Source: Blastomussa wellsi
Taxonomy: Eukaryota > Cnidaria > Anthozoa > Scleractinia > Plerogyridae
Reading direction: 5' to 3'
NCBI GenBank assembly: GCA_947652115.1
Contig: OX393573.1
Span: 3,584,772 to 3,648,771, forward strand
Length of the DNA stretch: 64,000 nucleotides
The position numbers and the translations under genes are program-made. The notes under the pieces were generated by a model. It did not search any database. It was not told where the DNA came from and saw only the letters and a program-made list of their open reading frames with translations. This document shows positions 28,307 through 41,877 of the stretch, in pieces (position 1 is the first letter of the stretch; each line of letters begins with the position of its first letter).

Positions 28307-29913
28307 ATGGCTATAATAACCATGGTTATTATTCCCAAATTATGGCCAAAATAACCATGGTTATAATGCCCAAATTTTTGTCAAAATAACCATGGTTATA
28401 ATACCCAAATTATGGCAAAAATAACCATGGTTATAATACCCAAATTATGGCCAAAATAACCATGGTTTCAATACCCAAATTATAGCCAAAATAACCATGG
28501 TTATAATACCCAAATTATGGCCAAAACAACCATGGTTATAATACCCAAATTTTGGTCAAATAACCATGGCTGTAATACCCAAGTTATCGCCAAAATAACC
28601 ATGGTTATAATACCCAACTTATGGCCATAATAACCATGGTTATTATTCCCAAATTATGGCCAAAATAACCATGATTATAATGCCCAAATTTTTGTCAAAA
28701 TAACCATGGTTATAATACCCAAATTATGGCAAAAATAACCATGGTTATAATACCCAAATAATGGCCAAAATAACCATGGTTTCAATACCCAAATTATGGC
28801 CAAAATAACCATGGTTATAATACCCAAATTATGGCCATAATAACCATGGGTATTATACCGAAATTATGGTTAAAATAACCATGGTTATAATACCCAAATT
28901 TTGGTCAAAATAACCATGATTATAATACCCAAATTATGGCCAAAATAACCATGGTTATAATACCCAAATTTTGGTCAAAATAACCATAGTTATAATACCC
29001 AAATTATGGCCAAAATAACCATAATTATAATACCCAAATTATGGCAAAAGTAACCATGGTTATTATACCCAAATTATGGCCAAAATAACCATGGTTATAA
29101 GACCCAAATTTTGGTCAAAATAACCATGGTTATAATACCCAAATTATGGCCATAATAACCATGGTTATAATACCGAAATTTTGGTCAAAATAACCATGGT
29201 TATAATACCCAAATTATGGCCAAAATAACCATGGTCATCATACGCAAATTTTGGTCAAAATAAGCATGGTTATAATACTCAAATTATGGCCAAAATAACC
29301 ATGGTTATAATTTCCAAATTATCGCCAAAATAACCATGGTTATAATACCCAAATTTTAGTTAAAATAACCATGGTAATAATACCCAAATTATGGCCAAAA
29401 TGACCATGGTTATAATACCCAAATTTTGGTCAAAATAACCATGGTTATAATACCCAAATTATGGCCAAAATAACCATGGTTATCATAGTTAAATTTTGGT
29501 CAAAATAACCATGGTTATAAAACCCAAATTATCGCCAAAAAACCATGGTTATAATACCCAAATTTTGATCAAAATAACCATGGTTATAATACCCAAGTTA
29601 TGGCCAAAATAACCATGGTTATAATACCCAAATTATGGCCAAAATAACCATGGTTATTATACCTAAATTATGGGCAAAATAACCATGGTTATAATGCCCA
29701 AATTTTTGTCAAAATAACCATGGCTATAATACCCAAATTATGGCCAAAATAACCATGGTTATAATTCCCAAATTATGGCAAAAAAACCATGGTTATTATA
29801 CCCAAATTTTGGTCAAATTAACCATGGTTATAATACCCAAATTATCGCCAAAATAACCATGGATATAATACCCAAATTATGGCCAAAATAACCATGGTTA
29901 TATTACTCAAATT
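28307..29913 (+). repeat. 1,607 bp higher-order repeat, copy 2
   Basis: This is the second copy of the 1,607 bp pair. The match to copy 1 ends near 29.9 kb, where this copy continues into GGTTATATTACTCAAATTTTGG while copy 1 ran into GGCTATAATAACC. The second half of this copy is in turn the start of the 2.62 kb unit described next, so HOR periods overlap. Confidence 0.86.
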
Positions 29914-31150
29914 TTGGTCAAAATAACCATGGTTATAATACCCAACTTATGGCCAAAATAACCATGGTTATAATACCCAAATTTTGGTCAAAATAATCAT
30001 GGTTATAATACCCAAATTATGGCCAAAATAGCCATGGTTATAATACCCAAATTATGACCGAAATAATCATGGTTATTATACGCAAATTATGGCCAAAATA
30101 ACCTTGGTTATAATACCCAAATTTTTGTCAAAATAACCATGGTTATAATACCCAAATTATGGCCAAAATAACCATGGTTATAATACCATAATTATGGCCA
30201 AAATAACCATGGTTATAATACCCAAATTATGGCCAAAATAACCATGGTTATAATATTCAAATTATGGCCAAAATAACCATGGTTATAATACCCACATTTT
30301 GGTCAAAATAACCATGGTTATAATACCCAAATTTTGGCCAAAACAACCATGGTTATAATACCCAAATTTTTGTCAAAATAACCATGGTTATAATATGCGA
30401 ATTATGGCCAAAATAACCATGGTTATAATACCCAAATTTTGGTCAAAATAACCATGGTTATAATACCCAAATTATGGCCAAAATAACCATGGTTATCATA
30501 GTCAAATTTTGGTCAAAATAACCATGGTTATAATACCCAAATTATGGCCAAAATAACCATGGTTATAATACCCAAATTTTGGTCAAAATAACCATGGTTA
30601 TTTTACCGAAATTATGGTTAAAATAACCATGGTTATAATACCCAAATTTTGGTCAAAATTACCATGATTATAATACCCAAATTATGGCCAAAATAACCAT
30701 GGTTATAATACCCAAATTTTTGTCAATATAACCATAGTTATAATACCCAAATTATGGCCAAAATAACCATAATTATAATACCCAAATTATGGCAAAAGTA
30801 ACCATGGTTATTATACCCAAATTATGGCCAAAATAACCATGGTTATCAGACCCAAATTTTGGTCAAAATAACCATGGTTATAATACCCAAATTATGGCCA
30901 AAATAACCATGGTTATAATACCCAAATTATGGTCAAAATAACCATGGTTATATTACCCAAATTATGGCCAAAATAACCATGGTTATCAGACCCAAATTTT
31001 GGTCAAAATAACCATGGTTATAATACCCAAATTATGGCCAAAATAATTATGGTTATAATACCCAAATTATGGTCAAAATAACCATGGTTATATTACCCAA
31101 ATTATGGCCAAAATAACCATGGTTATAATACCCAAATTATGGCCAAAACA
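28530..31150 (+). repeat. 2.62 kb higher-order repeat, copy 1
   Basis: GGCTGTAATACCC after a GTCAAATAACC join at 28568 recurs at 31190 (2,622 bp), GGGTATTATACCG at 28848 recurs at 31470 (2,622 bp), and ATAATATGCGAATT near 30390 recurs near 33011 (2,621 bp). That is 75 monomers less three bases. It contains most of the 1,607 bp unit plus about 1 kb of additional monomers marked by CCGAAATAATC, TAATATTCAAATT, CCCACATTTTGG and ATATGCGAATT. Confidence 0.85.
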
Positions 31151-33560
31151 ACCATGGCTATAATACCCAAATTTTGGTCAAATAACCATGGCTGTAATAC
31201 CCAAGTTATCGCCAAAATAACCATGGTTATAATACCCAACTTATGGCCATAATAACCATGGTTATTATTCCCAAATTATGGCCAAAATAACCATGGTTAT
31301 AATGCCCAAATTTTTGTCAAAATAACCATGGTTATAATACCCAAATTATGGCAAAAATAACCATGGTTATAATACCCAAATAATGGCCAAAATAACCATG
31401 GTTTCAATACCCAAATTATGGCCAAAATAACCATGGTTATAATACCCATATTATGGCCATAATAACCATGGGTATTATACCGAAATTATGGTTAAAAGAA
31501 CCATGGTTATAATACCCAAATTTTGGTCAAAATAACCATGATTATAATACCCAAATTATGGCCAAAATAACCATGGTTATAATACCCAAATTTTGGTCAA
31601 AATAACCATAGTTATAATACCCAAATTATGTCCAAAATAACTATAATTATAATACCCAAATTATGGCAAAAGTAACCATGGTTATTATACCCAAATTATG
31701 GCCAAAATAACCATGGTTATAAGACCCAAATTTTGGTCAAAATAACCATGGTTATAATACCCAAATTATGGCCAAAATAACCATGGTTATAATACCGAAA
31801 TTTTGGTCAAAATAACCATGGTTATAATACCCAAATTATGGCCAAAATAACCATGGTCATCATACCCAAATTTTGGTCAAAATAAGCATGGTTATAATAC
31901 TCAAATTATGGCCAAAATAACCATGGTTATAATTTCCAAATTATCGCCAAAATAACCATGGTTATAATACCCAAATTTTAGTTAAAATAACCATGGTAAT
32001 AATACCCAAATTATGGCCAAAATAACCATGGTTATAATACCCAAATTTTGGTCAAAATAACCATGGTTATAATACCCAAATTATGGCCAAAATAACCATG
32101 TTATCATAGTTAAATTTTGGTCAAAATAACCATGGTTATAAAACCCAAATTATCGCCAAAAAACCATGGTTATAATACCCAAATTTTGGTCAAAATAACC
32201 ATGGTTATAATACCCAAGTTATGGCCAAAATAACCATGGTTATAATACCCAAATTATGGCCAAAATAACCATGGTTATTATACCTAAATTATGGGCAAAA
32301 TAACCATGGTTATAATGCCCAAATTTTTGTCAAAATAACCATGGCTATAATACCCAAATTATGGCCAAAATAACCATGGTTATAATTCCCAAATTATGGC
32401 AAAAAAACCATGGTTATTATACCCAAATTTTGGTCAAATTAACCATGGTTATAATACCCAAATTATCGCCAAAATAACCATGGATATAATACCCAAATTA
32501 TGGCCAAAATAACCATGGTTATAATACCCAAATTTTGGTCAAAATAACCATGGTTATAATACCCAACTTATGGCCAAAATAACCATGGTTATAATACCCA
32601 AATTTTGGTCAAAATAATCATGGTTATAATACCCAAATTATGGCCGAAATAGCCATGGTTATAATACCCAAATTATGGCCGAAATAATCATGGTTATTAT
32701 ACCCAAATTATGGCCAAAATAACCTTGGTTATAATACCCAAATTTTTGTCAAAATAACCATGGTTATAATACCCAAATTATGGCCAAAATAACCATGGTT
32801 ATAATACCATAATTATGGCCAAAATAACCATGGTTATAATACCCAAATTATGGCCAAAATAACCATGGTTATAATATTCAAATTATGGCCAAAATAACCA
32901 TGGTTATAATACCCACATTTTGGTCAAAATAACCATGGTTATAATACCCAAATTTTGGCCAAAACAACCATGGTTATAATACCCAAATTTTGGTCAAAAT
33001 AACCATGGTTATAATATGCGAATTATGGCCAAAATAACCATGGTTATAATACCCAAATTTTGGTCAAAATAACCATGGTTATAATACCCAAATTTTGGTC
33101 AAAATAACCATGGTTATTATACCGAAATTATGGTTAAAATAACCTTGGTTATAATACCCAAATTTTGGTCAAAATAACCATGATTATAATACCCAAATTA
33201 TGGCCAAAATAACCATGGTTATAATACCCAAATTTTTGTCAATATAACCATAGTTATAATACCCAAATTATCGCCAAAATAACCATAATTATAATACCCA
33301 AATTATGGCAAAAGTAACCATGGTTATTATACCCAAATTATGGCCAAAATAACCATGGTTATCAGACCCAAATTTTGGTCAAAATAACCATGGTTATAAT
33401 ACCCAAATTATGGCCAAAATAACCATGGTTATAATACCCAAATTATGGTCAAAATAACCATGGTTATATTACCCAAATTATGGCCAAAATAACCATGGTT
33501 ATAATACCCAAATTATGGCCAAAACAACCATGGTTATAATACCCAAATTTTGGTCAAAAT
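31151..33560 (+). repeat. 2.62 kb higher-order repeat, copy 2 (shortened at its end)
   Basis: This follows copy 1 to about 33.05 kb. It then lacks about 106 bp (three monomers): the landmark ACCGAAATTATGGTTAAAA is at 33121 here and at 30605 in copy 1. A nested 105 bp duplication seen in copy 1 near 30.96-31.07 kb (GGTTATCAGACCC with GGTTATATTACCC) is present once here. One base is lost near 32.1 kb (AACCATGTTATCATAG). Confidence 0.8.
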
Positions 33561-35640
33561 AACCATGGCTGTAATACCCATATTATGGCCAAAATAACCA
33601 TGGTTATTATACCCAAATTATGGCCAAAATAACCATGGTTATAATACCCAAATTATGGCCAAAATAACCATGGTTATCATAGTAAAATTTTGGTCAAAAT
33701 AACCATGGTTATAATACCCAAATTATGGCCAAAACAACCATGGTTATAATACCCAAATTTTGATTAAAATAACCATGGCTGTAATACCCAAGTTATCGCC
33801 AAAATAACCATGGTTATAATACCCAAATTATGGCCATAATAACCATGGTTATTATACTCAAATTATGGCCAAAATAACCATGGGTATAATGCCCAAATTT
33901 TTGTCAAAATAACCATGGTTATAATACCCAAATTATGGCAAAATTAACCATGGTTATTATACCCAAATTATGGCCAAAATAACCATGGTTTTAATACCCA
34001 AATTATGGCCAAAATAACCATGGTTAATATACACAAATTATGGCCAAAATAACCATGGTTATAATACCCAAATTTTGGTCAAAATAACCATGGTTATAAT
34101 ACCCAAATTATGGCCAAAATAACCATGGTTATAATACCCAAATTATGGTCAAAATAACCATGGTTATATTACCCAAATTATGGCCAAAATAACCATGGTT
34201 ATAATACCCAAATTATGGCCAAAACAACCATGGTTATAATACCCAAAATTTGGTCAAAATAACCATGGCTGTAATACCCAAGTTATCGCCAAAATAACCA
34301 TGGTTATAATACCCAAATTATGGCCATAATAACCATGGTTATTATTCCGAAATTATGGCCAAAATAACCATGGTTATAATGCCCAAATTTTTGTCAAAAT
34401 AACCATGGTTATAATACCCAAATTATGGCAAAAATAACCATGGTTATAATTCCCAAATTATGGCCAAAATAACCATGGTTATAATGCCCAAATTTATGTC
34501 AAAATAACCATGGTTATAATACCCAAATTATGGCAAAAATAACCATGGTTATAATACCCAAATTATGGCCAAAACAACCAAGGTTTTAATTCCCAAATTA
34601 TGGCCAAAATAACCATGGTTATAATACCCAAATTATGGCCAAAATAACCATGGTTATAATACCAAAATTATGGCTAAAATAACCATGGTTATAATACCCA
34701 AATTATAGCAAAAATAACCATGGTTTTAATATCTAAATTTTAGTCAAAATAACCATGGTTATAATACCCAAATTATGGCCAAAAAAACCATAGTCATTAG
34801 ACCCAAATTTTAATAAAAATAACCATGTTTATAATACCCAAATTATGGCCAAAATAACCATGGTTATAATACCGAAATTTTGGTCAAAATAACCATGGTT
34901 ATAATACCGAAGTTATGGCCAAAATAACCATGGTCATCATACCAAAATTTTGGTCAAAATAACCATGGTTATAATACCCAAATTATGTCCAAAATAACCA
35001 TTGTTATAATTTCCAAATTATGGCCAAAATAACCATGGTCATCATACCCAAATTTTGGTCAAAATAACCATGGTTATAATACCAAAATTATGGCCAAAAT
35101 AACCATGGTTATAATATAAAAATTTTGGTCAAAATAACCATGGTTATAAAACAAGAATTATGGTCAAAATAACCATGGTTTTAATTCCCAAATTATGGCC
35201 AAAATAACCATGGTTATAATACCCAAATTTTGGTTAAAATAACCATGGTTATAATACCCAAATTATGGCCAAAATAACCATGGTTATTATACCGAAATTA
35301 TGGTTAAAATAACCATGGTTATAATACCGAAATTTTGGTCAAAATTACCATGATTATAATACCCAAATTATGGCCAAAATAACCATGGTTATAATACCCA
35401 AATTTTGTTCAAAATAACCATAGTTATAATACCCAAATTATCGCCAAAATAACCATAATTATAATACCCAAATTATGGCAAAAGTAACCATGGTTATTAT
35501 ACCCAAATTATAGCCAAAATAACCACGGTTATAAGACCCAAATTTTGGTCAAAATAACCATGGTGATAATACCCAAATTATGGCCGAAATAACCATGGTT
35601 ATAATACCCAAATTATGGCCAAAATAACCATGGTCATCAT
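33560..35640 (+). repeat. Displaced block of the 3.9 kb HOR family
   Basis: TAATACCCATATTATGG at 33572 corresponds to 24657, and CGAAATTATGGTTAAAA at 35293 corresponds to 26168. The offset therefore grows from 8,915 to 9,125 bp, a difference of 210 bp or six monomers. The order GGTTAATATACAC, ATTATGGTC, GGTTATATTACCC, GGCTGTAATACCC, CAAGGTTTTAATTCCC, TATAGC, GACCCAAATTTTAATAAAAA and GGTCATCATACC matches the 24.7-26.5 kb region. The block is separated from that region by the 1.6 and 2.6 kb families. Confidence 0.8.
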
Positions 35641-37698
35641 ACCCAAATTTTGATTAAAATAACCATGGCTGTAATACCCAAGTTATCGCCAAAATAACCA
35701 TGGTTATAATACTTAAATTATGGCCATAATAACCATGGTTATTATACTCAAATTATGGCCAAAATAACCATGGTTATAATACCCAAATTATGGCAAAAAT
35801 AACAATGGTTATTATACCAAAATTATGGCCAAAATAACCATGGTTTCAATACCCAAATTATGGCCAAAATAACCATGGTTAAAATACACAAATTATGGCC
35901 AAAATAACCATGGTTATAATAACCAAATTTTTGTCAAAATAACCATGGTTATAATACCCAAATTATGGCCAAAATAACCATCGTTATAATACCCAAATTA
36001 TGGTCAAAATAACCATGGTTATATTACCCAAATTATGGCCAAAATAACCATGGTTATAATACCCAAATTATGGCCAAAACAACCATGGTTATAATACCCA
36101 AATTTTGGTCAAAATAACCATGGCTGTAATACCCAAGTAATCGCCAAAATAACCATGGTTATAATACCCAAATTATGGCCATAATAACCATGGTTATTAT
36201 TCCCAAATTATGGCCAAAATAACCATGGTTATAATGCCCAAATTTTTGTCAAAATAACCATGGTTATAATACCCAAATTATGGCAAAAATAACCATGGTT
36301 ATAATACCCAAATTATGGCCAAAATAACCATGGTTTCAATACCCAAATTATGGCCAAAATAACCATGGTTATAATACCCAAATTATGGCCAAAACAACCA
36401 TGGTTATAATACCCAAATTTTGGTCAAATAACCATGGCTGTAATACCCAAGTTATCGCCAAAATAACCATGGTTATAATACCCAACTTATGGCCATAATA
36501 ACCATGGTTATTATTCCCAAATTATGGCCAAAATAACCATGGTTATAATGCCCAAATTTTTGTCAAAATAACCATGGTTATAATACCCAAATTATGGCAA
36601 AAATAACCATGGTTATAACACCCAAATAATGGCCAAAATAACCATGGTTTCAATACTCAAATTATGGCCAAAATAACCATGGTTATAATACCCAAATTAT
36701 GGCCATAATAACCATGGGTATTATACCGAAATTATGGTTAAAATAACCATGGTTATAATACCCAAATTTTGGTCAAAATAACCATGATTATAATACCCAA
36801 ATTATGGCCAAAATAACCATGGTTATAATACCCAAATTTTGGTCAAAATAACCATAGTTATAATACCCAAATTATGGCCAAAATAACCATAATTATAATA
36901 CCCAAATTATGGCAAAAGTAACCATGGTTATTATACCCAAATTATGGCCAAAATAACCATGGTTATAAGACCCAAATTTTGGTAAAAATAACCATGGTTA
37001 TAATACCCAAATTATGGCCAAAATAACCATGGTTATAATACCGAAATTTTGGTCAAAATAACCATGGTTATAATACCCAAATTATGGCCAAAATAACCAT
37101 GGTTATAATACCCAAATTATGGTCAAAATAACCATGGTTATATTACCCAAATTATGGCCAAAATAACCATGGTTATAATACCCAAATTATGGCCAAAATA
37201 ACCATGGTTATAATACCCAAATTATGGTCAAAATAACCATGGTTATATTACCCAAATTATGGCCAAAATAACCATGGTTATAATACCCAAATTATGGCCA
37301 AAACAACCATGGTTATAATACCCAAATTTTGGTCAAAATAACCATGGCTGTAATACCCAAGTAATCGCCAAAATAACCATGGTTATAATACCCAACTTAT
37401 GGCCATAATAACCGTGGTTATTATTCCCAAATTATGGCCAAAATAACCATGGTTATAATGCCCAAATTTTTGTCAAAATAACCATGGTTATAATACCCAA
37501 ATTATGGCAAAAATAACCATGGTTATAATACCCAAATAATGGCCAAAATAACCATGGTTTCAATACTCAAATTATGGCCAAAATAACCATGGTTATAATA
37601 CCCAAATTATGGCCATAATAACCATGGGTATTATACCGAAATTATGGTTAAAATAACCATGGTTGTAATACCCAAATTTTGGTCAAAATAACCATGAT
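35355..37698 (+). repeat. 2,344 bp higher-order repeat, copy 1
   Basis: GGTCATCATACCCAAATTTTGA at 35632 and 37976, CCATGGGTATTATACCG near 36713 and 39057, and 37623 and 39967, are all 2,344 bp apart (67 monomers less one base, due to the 34 bp GTCAAATAACC monomer). Inside the unit, a 910 bp (26-monomer) repeat separates the two GGGTATTATACCG landmarks at 36716 and 37626. Rare variants such as AACCGTGGTTATTATTCCC and GGTTGTAATACCC occur at the same place in both copies. Confidence 0.92.
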
Positions 37699-40090
37699 TA
37701 TAATACCCAAATTATGGCCAAAATAACCATGGTTATAATACCCAAATTTTGTTCAAAATAACCATAGTTATAATACCCAAATTATCGCCAAAATAACCAT
37801 AATTATAATACCCAAATTATGGCAAAAGTAACCATGGTTATTATACCCAAATTATAGCCAAAATAACCACGGTTATAAGACCCAAATTTTGGTCAAAATA
37901 ACCATGGTGATAATACCCAAATTATGGCCGAAATAACCATGGTTATAATACCCAAATTATGGCCAAAATAACCATGGTCATCATACCCAAATTTTGATTA
38001 AAATAACCATGGCTGTAATACCCAAGTTATCGCCAAAATAACCATGGTTATAATACTTAAATTATGGCCATAATAACCATGGTTATTATACTCAAATTAT
38101 GGCCAAAATAACCATGGTTATAATACCCAAATTATGGCAAAAATAACAATGGTTATTATACCAAAATTATGGCCAAAATAACCATGGTTTCAATACCCAA
38201 ATTATGGCCAAAATAACCATGGTTAAAATACACAAATTATGGCCAAAATAACCATGGTTATAATAACCAAATTTTTGTCAAAATAACCATGGTTATAATA
38301 CCCAAATTATGGCCAAAATAACCATCGTTATAATACCCAAATTATGGTCAAAATAACCATGGTTATATTACCCAAATTATGGCCAAAATAACCATGGTTA
38401 TAATACCCAAATTATGGCCAAAACAACCATGGTTATAATACCCAAATTTTGGTCAAAATAACCATGGCTGTAATACCCAAGTAATCGCCAAAATAACCAT
38501 GGTTATAATACCCAAATTATGGCCATAATAACCATGGTTATTATTCCCAAATTATGGCCAAAATAACCATGGTTATAATGCCCAAATTTTTGTCAAAATA
38601 ACCATGGTTATAATACCCAAATTATGGCAAAAATAACCATGGTTATAATACCCAAATTATGGCCAAAATAACCATGGTTTCAATACCCAAATTATGGCCA
38701 AAATAACCATGGTTATAATACCCAAATTATGGCCAAAACAACCATGGTTATAATACCCAAATTTTGGTCAAATAACCATGGCTGTAATACCCAAGTTATC
38801 GCCAAAATAACCATGGTTATAATACCCAACTTATGGCCATAATAACCATGGTTATTATTCCCAAATTATGGCCAAAATAACCATGGTTATAATGCCCAAA
38901 TTTTTGTCAAAATAACCATGGTTATAATACCCAAATTATGGCAAAAATAACCATGGTTATAACACCCAAATAATGGCCAAAATAACCATGGTTTCAATAC
39001 TCAAATTATGGCCAAAATAACCATGGTTATAATACCCAAATTATGGCCATAATAACCATGGGTATTATACCGAAATTATGGTTAAAATAACCATGGTTAT
39101 AATACCCAAATTTTGGTCAAAATAACCATGATTATAATACCCAAATTATGGCCAAAATAACCATGGTTATAATACCCAAATTTTGGTCAAAATAACCATA
39201 GTTATAATACCCAAATTATGGCCAAAATAACCATAATTATAATACCCAAATTATGGCAAAAGTAACCATGGTTATTATACCCAAATTATGGCCAAAATAA
39301 CCATGGTTATAAGACCCAAATTTTGGTAAAAATAACCATGGTTATAATACCCAAATTATGGCCAAAATAACCATGGTTATAATACCGAAATTTTGGTCAA
39401 AATAACCATGGTTATAATACCCAAATTATGGCCAAAATAACCATGGTTATAATACCCAAATTATGGTCAAAATAACCATGGTTATATTACCCAAATTATG
39501 GCCAAAATAACCATGGTTATAATACCCAAATTATGGCCAAAATAACCATGGTTATAATACCCAAATTATGGTCAAAATAACCATGGTTATATTACCCAAA
39601 TTATGGCCAAAATAACCATGGTTATAATACCCAAATTATGGCCAAAACAACCATGGTTATAATACCCAAATTTTGGTCAAAATAACCATGGCTGTAATAC
39701 CCAAGTAATCGCCAAAATAACCATGGTTATAATACCCAACTTATGGCCATAATAACCGTGGTTATTATTCCCAAATTATGGCCAAAATAACCATGGTTAT
39801 AATGCCCAAATTTTTGTCAAAATAACCATGGTTATAATACCCAAATTATGGCAAAAATAACCATGGTTATAATACCCAAATAATGGCCAAAATAACCATG
39901 GTTTCAATACTCAAATTATGGCCAAAATAACCATGGTTATAATACCCAAATTATGGCCATAATAACCATGGGTATTATACCGAAATTATGGTTAAAATAA
40001 CCATGGTTGTAATACCCAAATTTTGGTCAAAATAACCATGATTATAATACCCAAATTATGGCCAAAATAACCATGGTTATAATACCCAAA
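37699..40090 (+). repeat. 2,344 bp higher-order repeat, copy 2
   Basis: I compared this copy with copy 1 at many landmarks and saw no difference until about 40.09 kb, where copy 1 reads ATTTTGTTCAAAA (near 37.75 kb) and this copy reads ATTTTGGTCAAAA. This near identity over 2.3 kb in a rapidly varying array marks the pair as one of the most recent duplications in the window, or as an assembly artefact. Confidence 0.92.
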
Positions 40091-41877
40091 TTTTGGTCAA
40101 AATAACCATAGTTATAATACCCAAATTATGGCCAAAATAACCATAATTATAATACCCAAATTATGGCAAAAGTAACCATGGTTATTGTACCCAAATTATG
40201 GCCAAAATAACCATGGTTATAAGACCCAAATTTTGGTCAAAATAACCATGGTTATAATACCCAAATTATGGCCAAAATAACCATGGTTATAATACCGAAA
40301 TTTTGGTCAAAATAACCATGGTTATAATACCCAAATTATGGCCAAAATAACCATGGTCATCATACCCAAATTTTGGTCAAAATAAGCATAGTTATAATAC
40401 TCAAATTATGGCCAAAATAACCATGGTTATAATTTCCAAATTATGGCCAAAATAACCATGGTTATAATACCCAAATTTTAGTTAAAATAACCATGGTAAT
40501 AATACCCAAATTATGGCCAAAATAACCATGGTTATAATACCCAAATTTTGGTCAAAATAACCATGGTTATAATACCCAAATTATGGCCAAAATAACCATG
40601 GTTATCATAGTTAAATTTTGGTCAAAATAACCATGGTTATAAAACCCAAATTATCGCCAAAAAACCATGGTTATAATACCCAAATTTTGGTCAAGATAAC
40701 CATGGTTATAATACCCAAGTTATGGCCAAAATAACCATGGTTATAATACCCAAATTATGGCCAAAATAACCATGGTTATTATACCTAAATTATGGGCAAA
40801 ATAACCATGGTTATAATGCCCAAATTTTTGTCAAAATAACCATGGCTATAATACCCAAATTATGGCCAAAATAACCATGGTTATAATTCCCAAATTATGG
40901 CAAAAAAACCATGGTTATTATACCCAAATTTTGGTCAAATTAACCATGGTTATAATACCCAAATTATCGCCAAAATAACCATGGATATAATACCCAAATT
41001 ATGGCCAAAATAACCATGGTTATATTACTCAAATTTTGGTCAAAATAACCATGGTTATAATACCCAACTTATGGCCAAAATAACCATGGTTATAATACCC
41101 AAATTTTGGTCAAAATAATCATGGTTATAATACCCAAATTATGGCCGTAATAGCCATGGTTATAATACCCAAATTATGGCCGAAATAATCATGGTTATTA
41201 TACCCAAATTATGGCCAAAATAACCTTGGTTATAATACCCAAATTTTTGTCAAAATAACCATGGTTATAATACCCAAATTATGGCCAAAATAACCATGGT
41301 TATAATACCATAATTATGGCCAAAATAACCATGGTTATAATACCCAAATTATGGCCAAAATAACCATGGTTATAATATTCAAATTATGGCCAAAATAACC
41401 ATGGTTATAATACCCACATTTTGGTCAAAATAACCATGGTTATAATACCCAAATTTTGGCCAAAACAACCATGGTTATAATACCCAAATTTTGGTCAAAA
41501 TAACCATGGTTATAATATGCGAATTATGGCCAAAATAACCATGGTTATAATACCCAAATTTTGGTCAAAATAACCATGGTTATAATACCCAAATTATGGC
41601 CAAAATAACCATGGTTATCATAGTCAAATTTTGGTCAAAATAACCATGGTTATAATACCCAAATTATGGCCAAAATAACCATGGTTATAATACCCAAATT
41701 TTGGTCAAAATAACCATGGTTATTATACCGAAATTATGGTTAAAATAACCATGGTTATAATACCCAAATTTTGGTCAAAATAACCATGATTATAATACAA
41801 AAATTATGGCCAAAATAACCATGGTTATAATACCCAAATTTTTGTCAATATAACCATAGTTATAATACCCAAATTAT
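40091..41877 (+). repeat. 1.8 kb higher-order repeat, unit 1
   Basis: GGTTATTGTACCC near 40190 recurs near 41998 (1,808 bp), GGTTATCATAGTTAAATTTTGG at 40600 recurs near 42418 (1,818 bp), and ATAATATGCGAATT at 41512 recurs at 43374 (1,862 bp). The unit is the same material as the second half of the 2.62 kb HOR. It differs by isolated substitutions such as AAGCATAGTTATAATACTC, which is AAGCATGG in the earlier copies. Confidence 0.82.
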
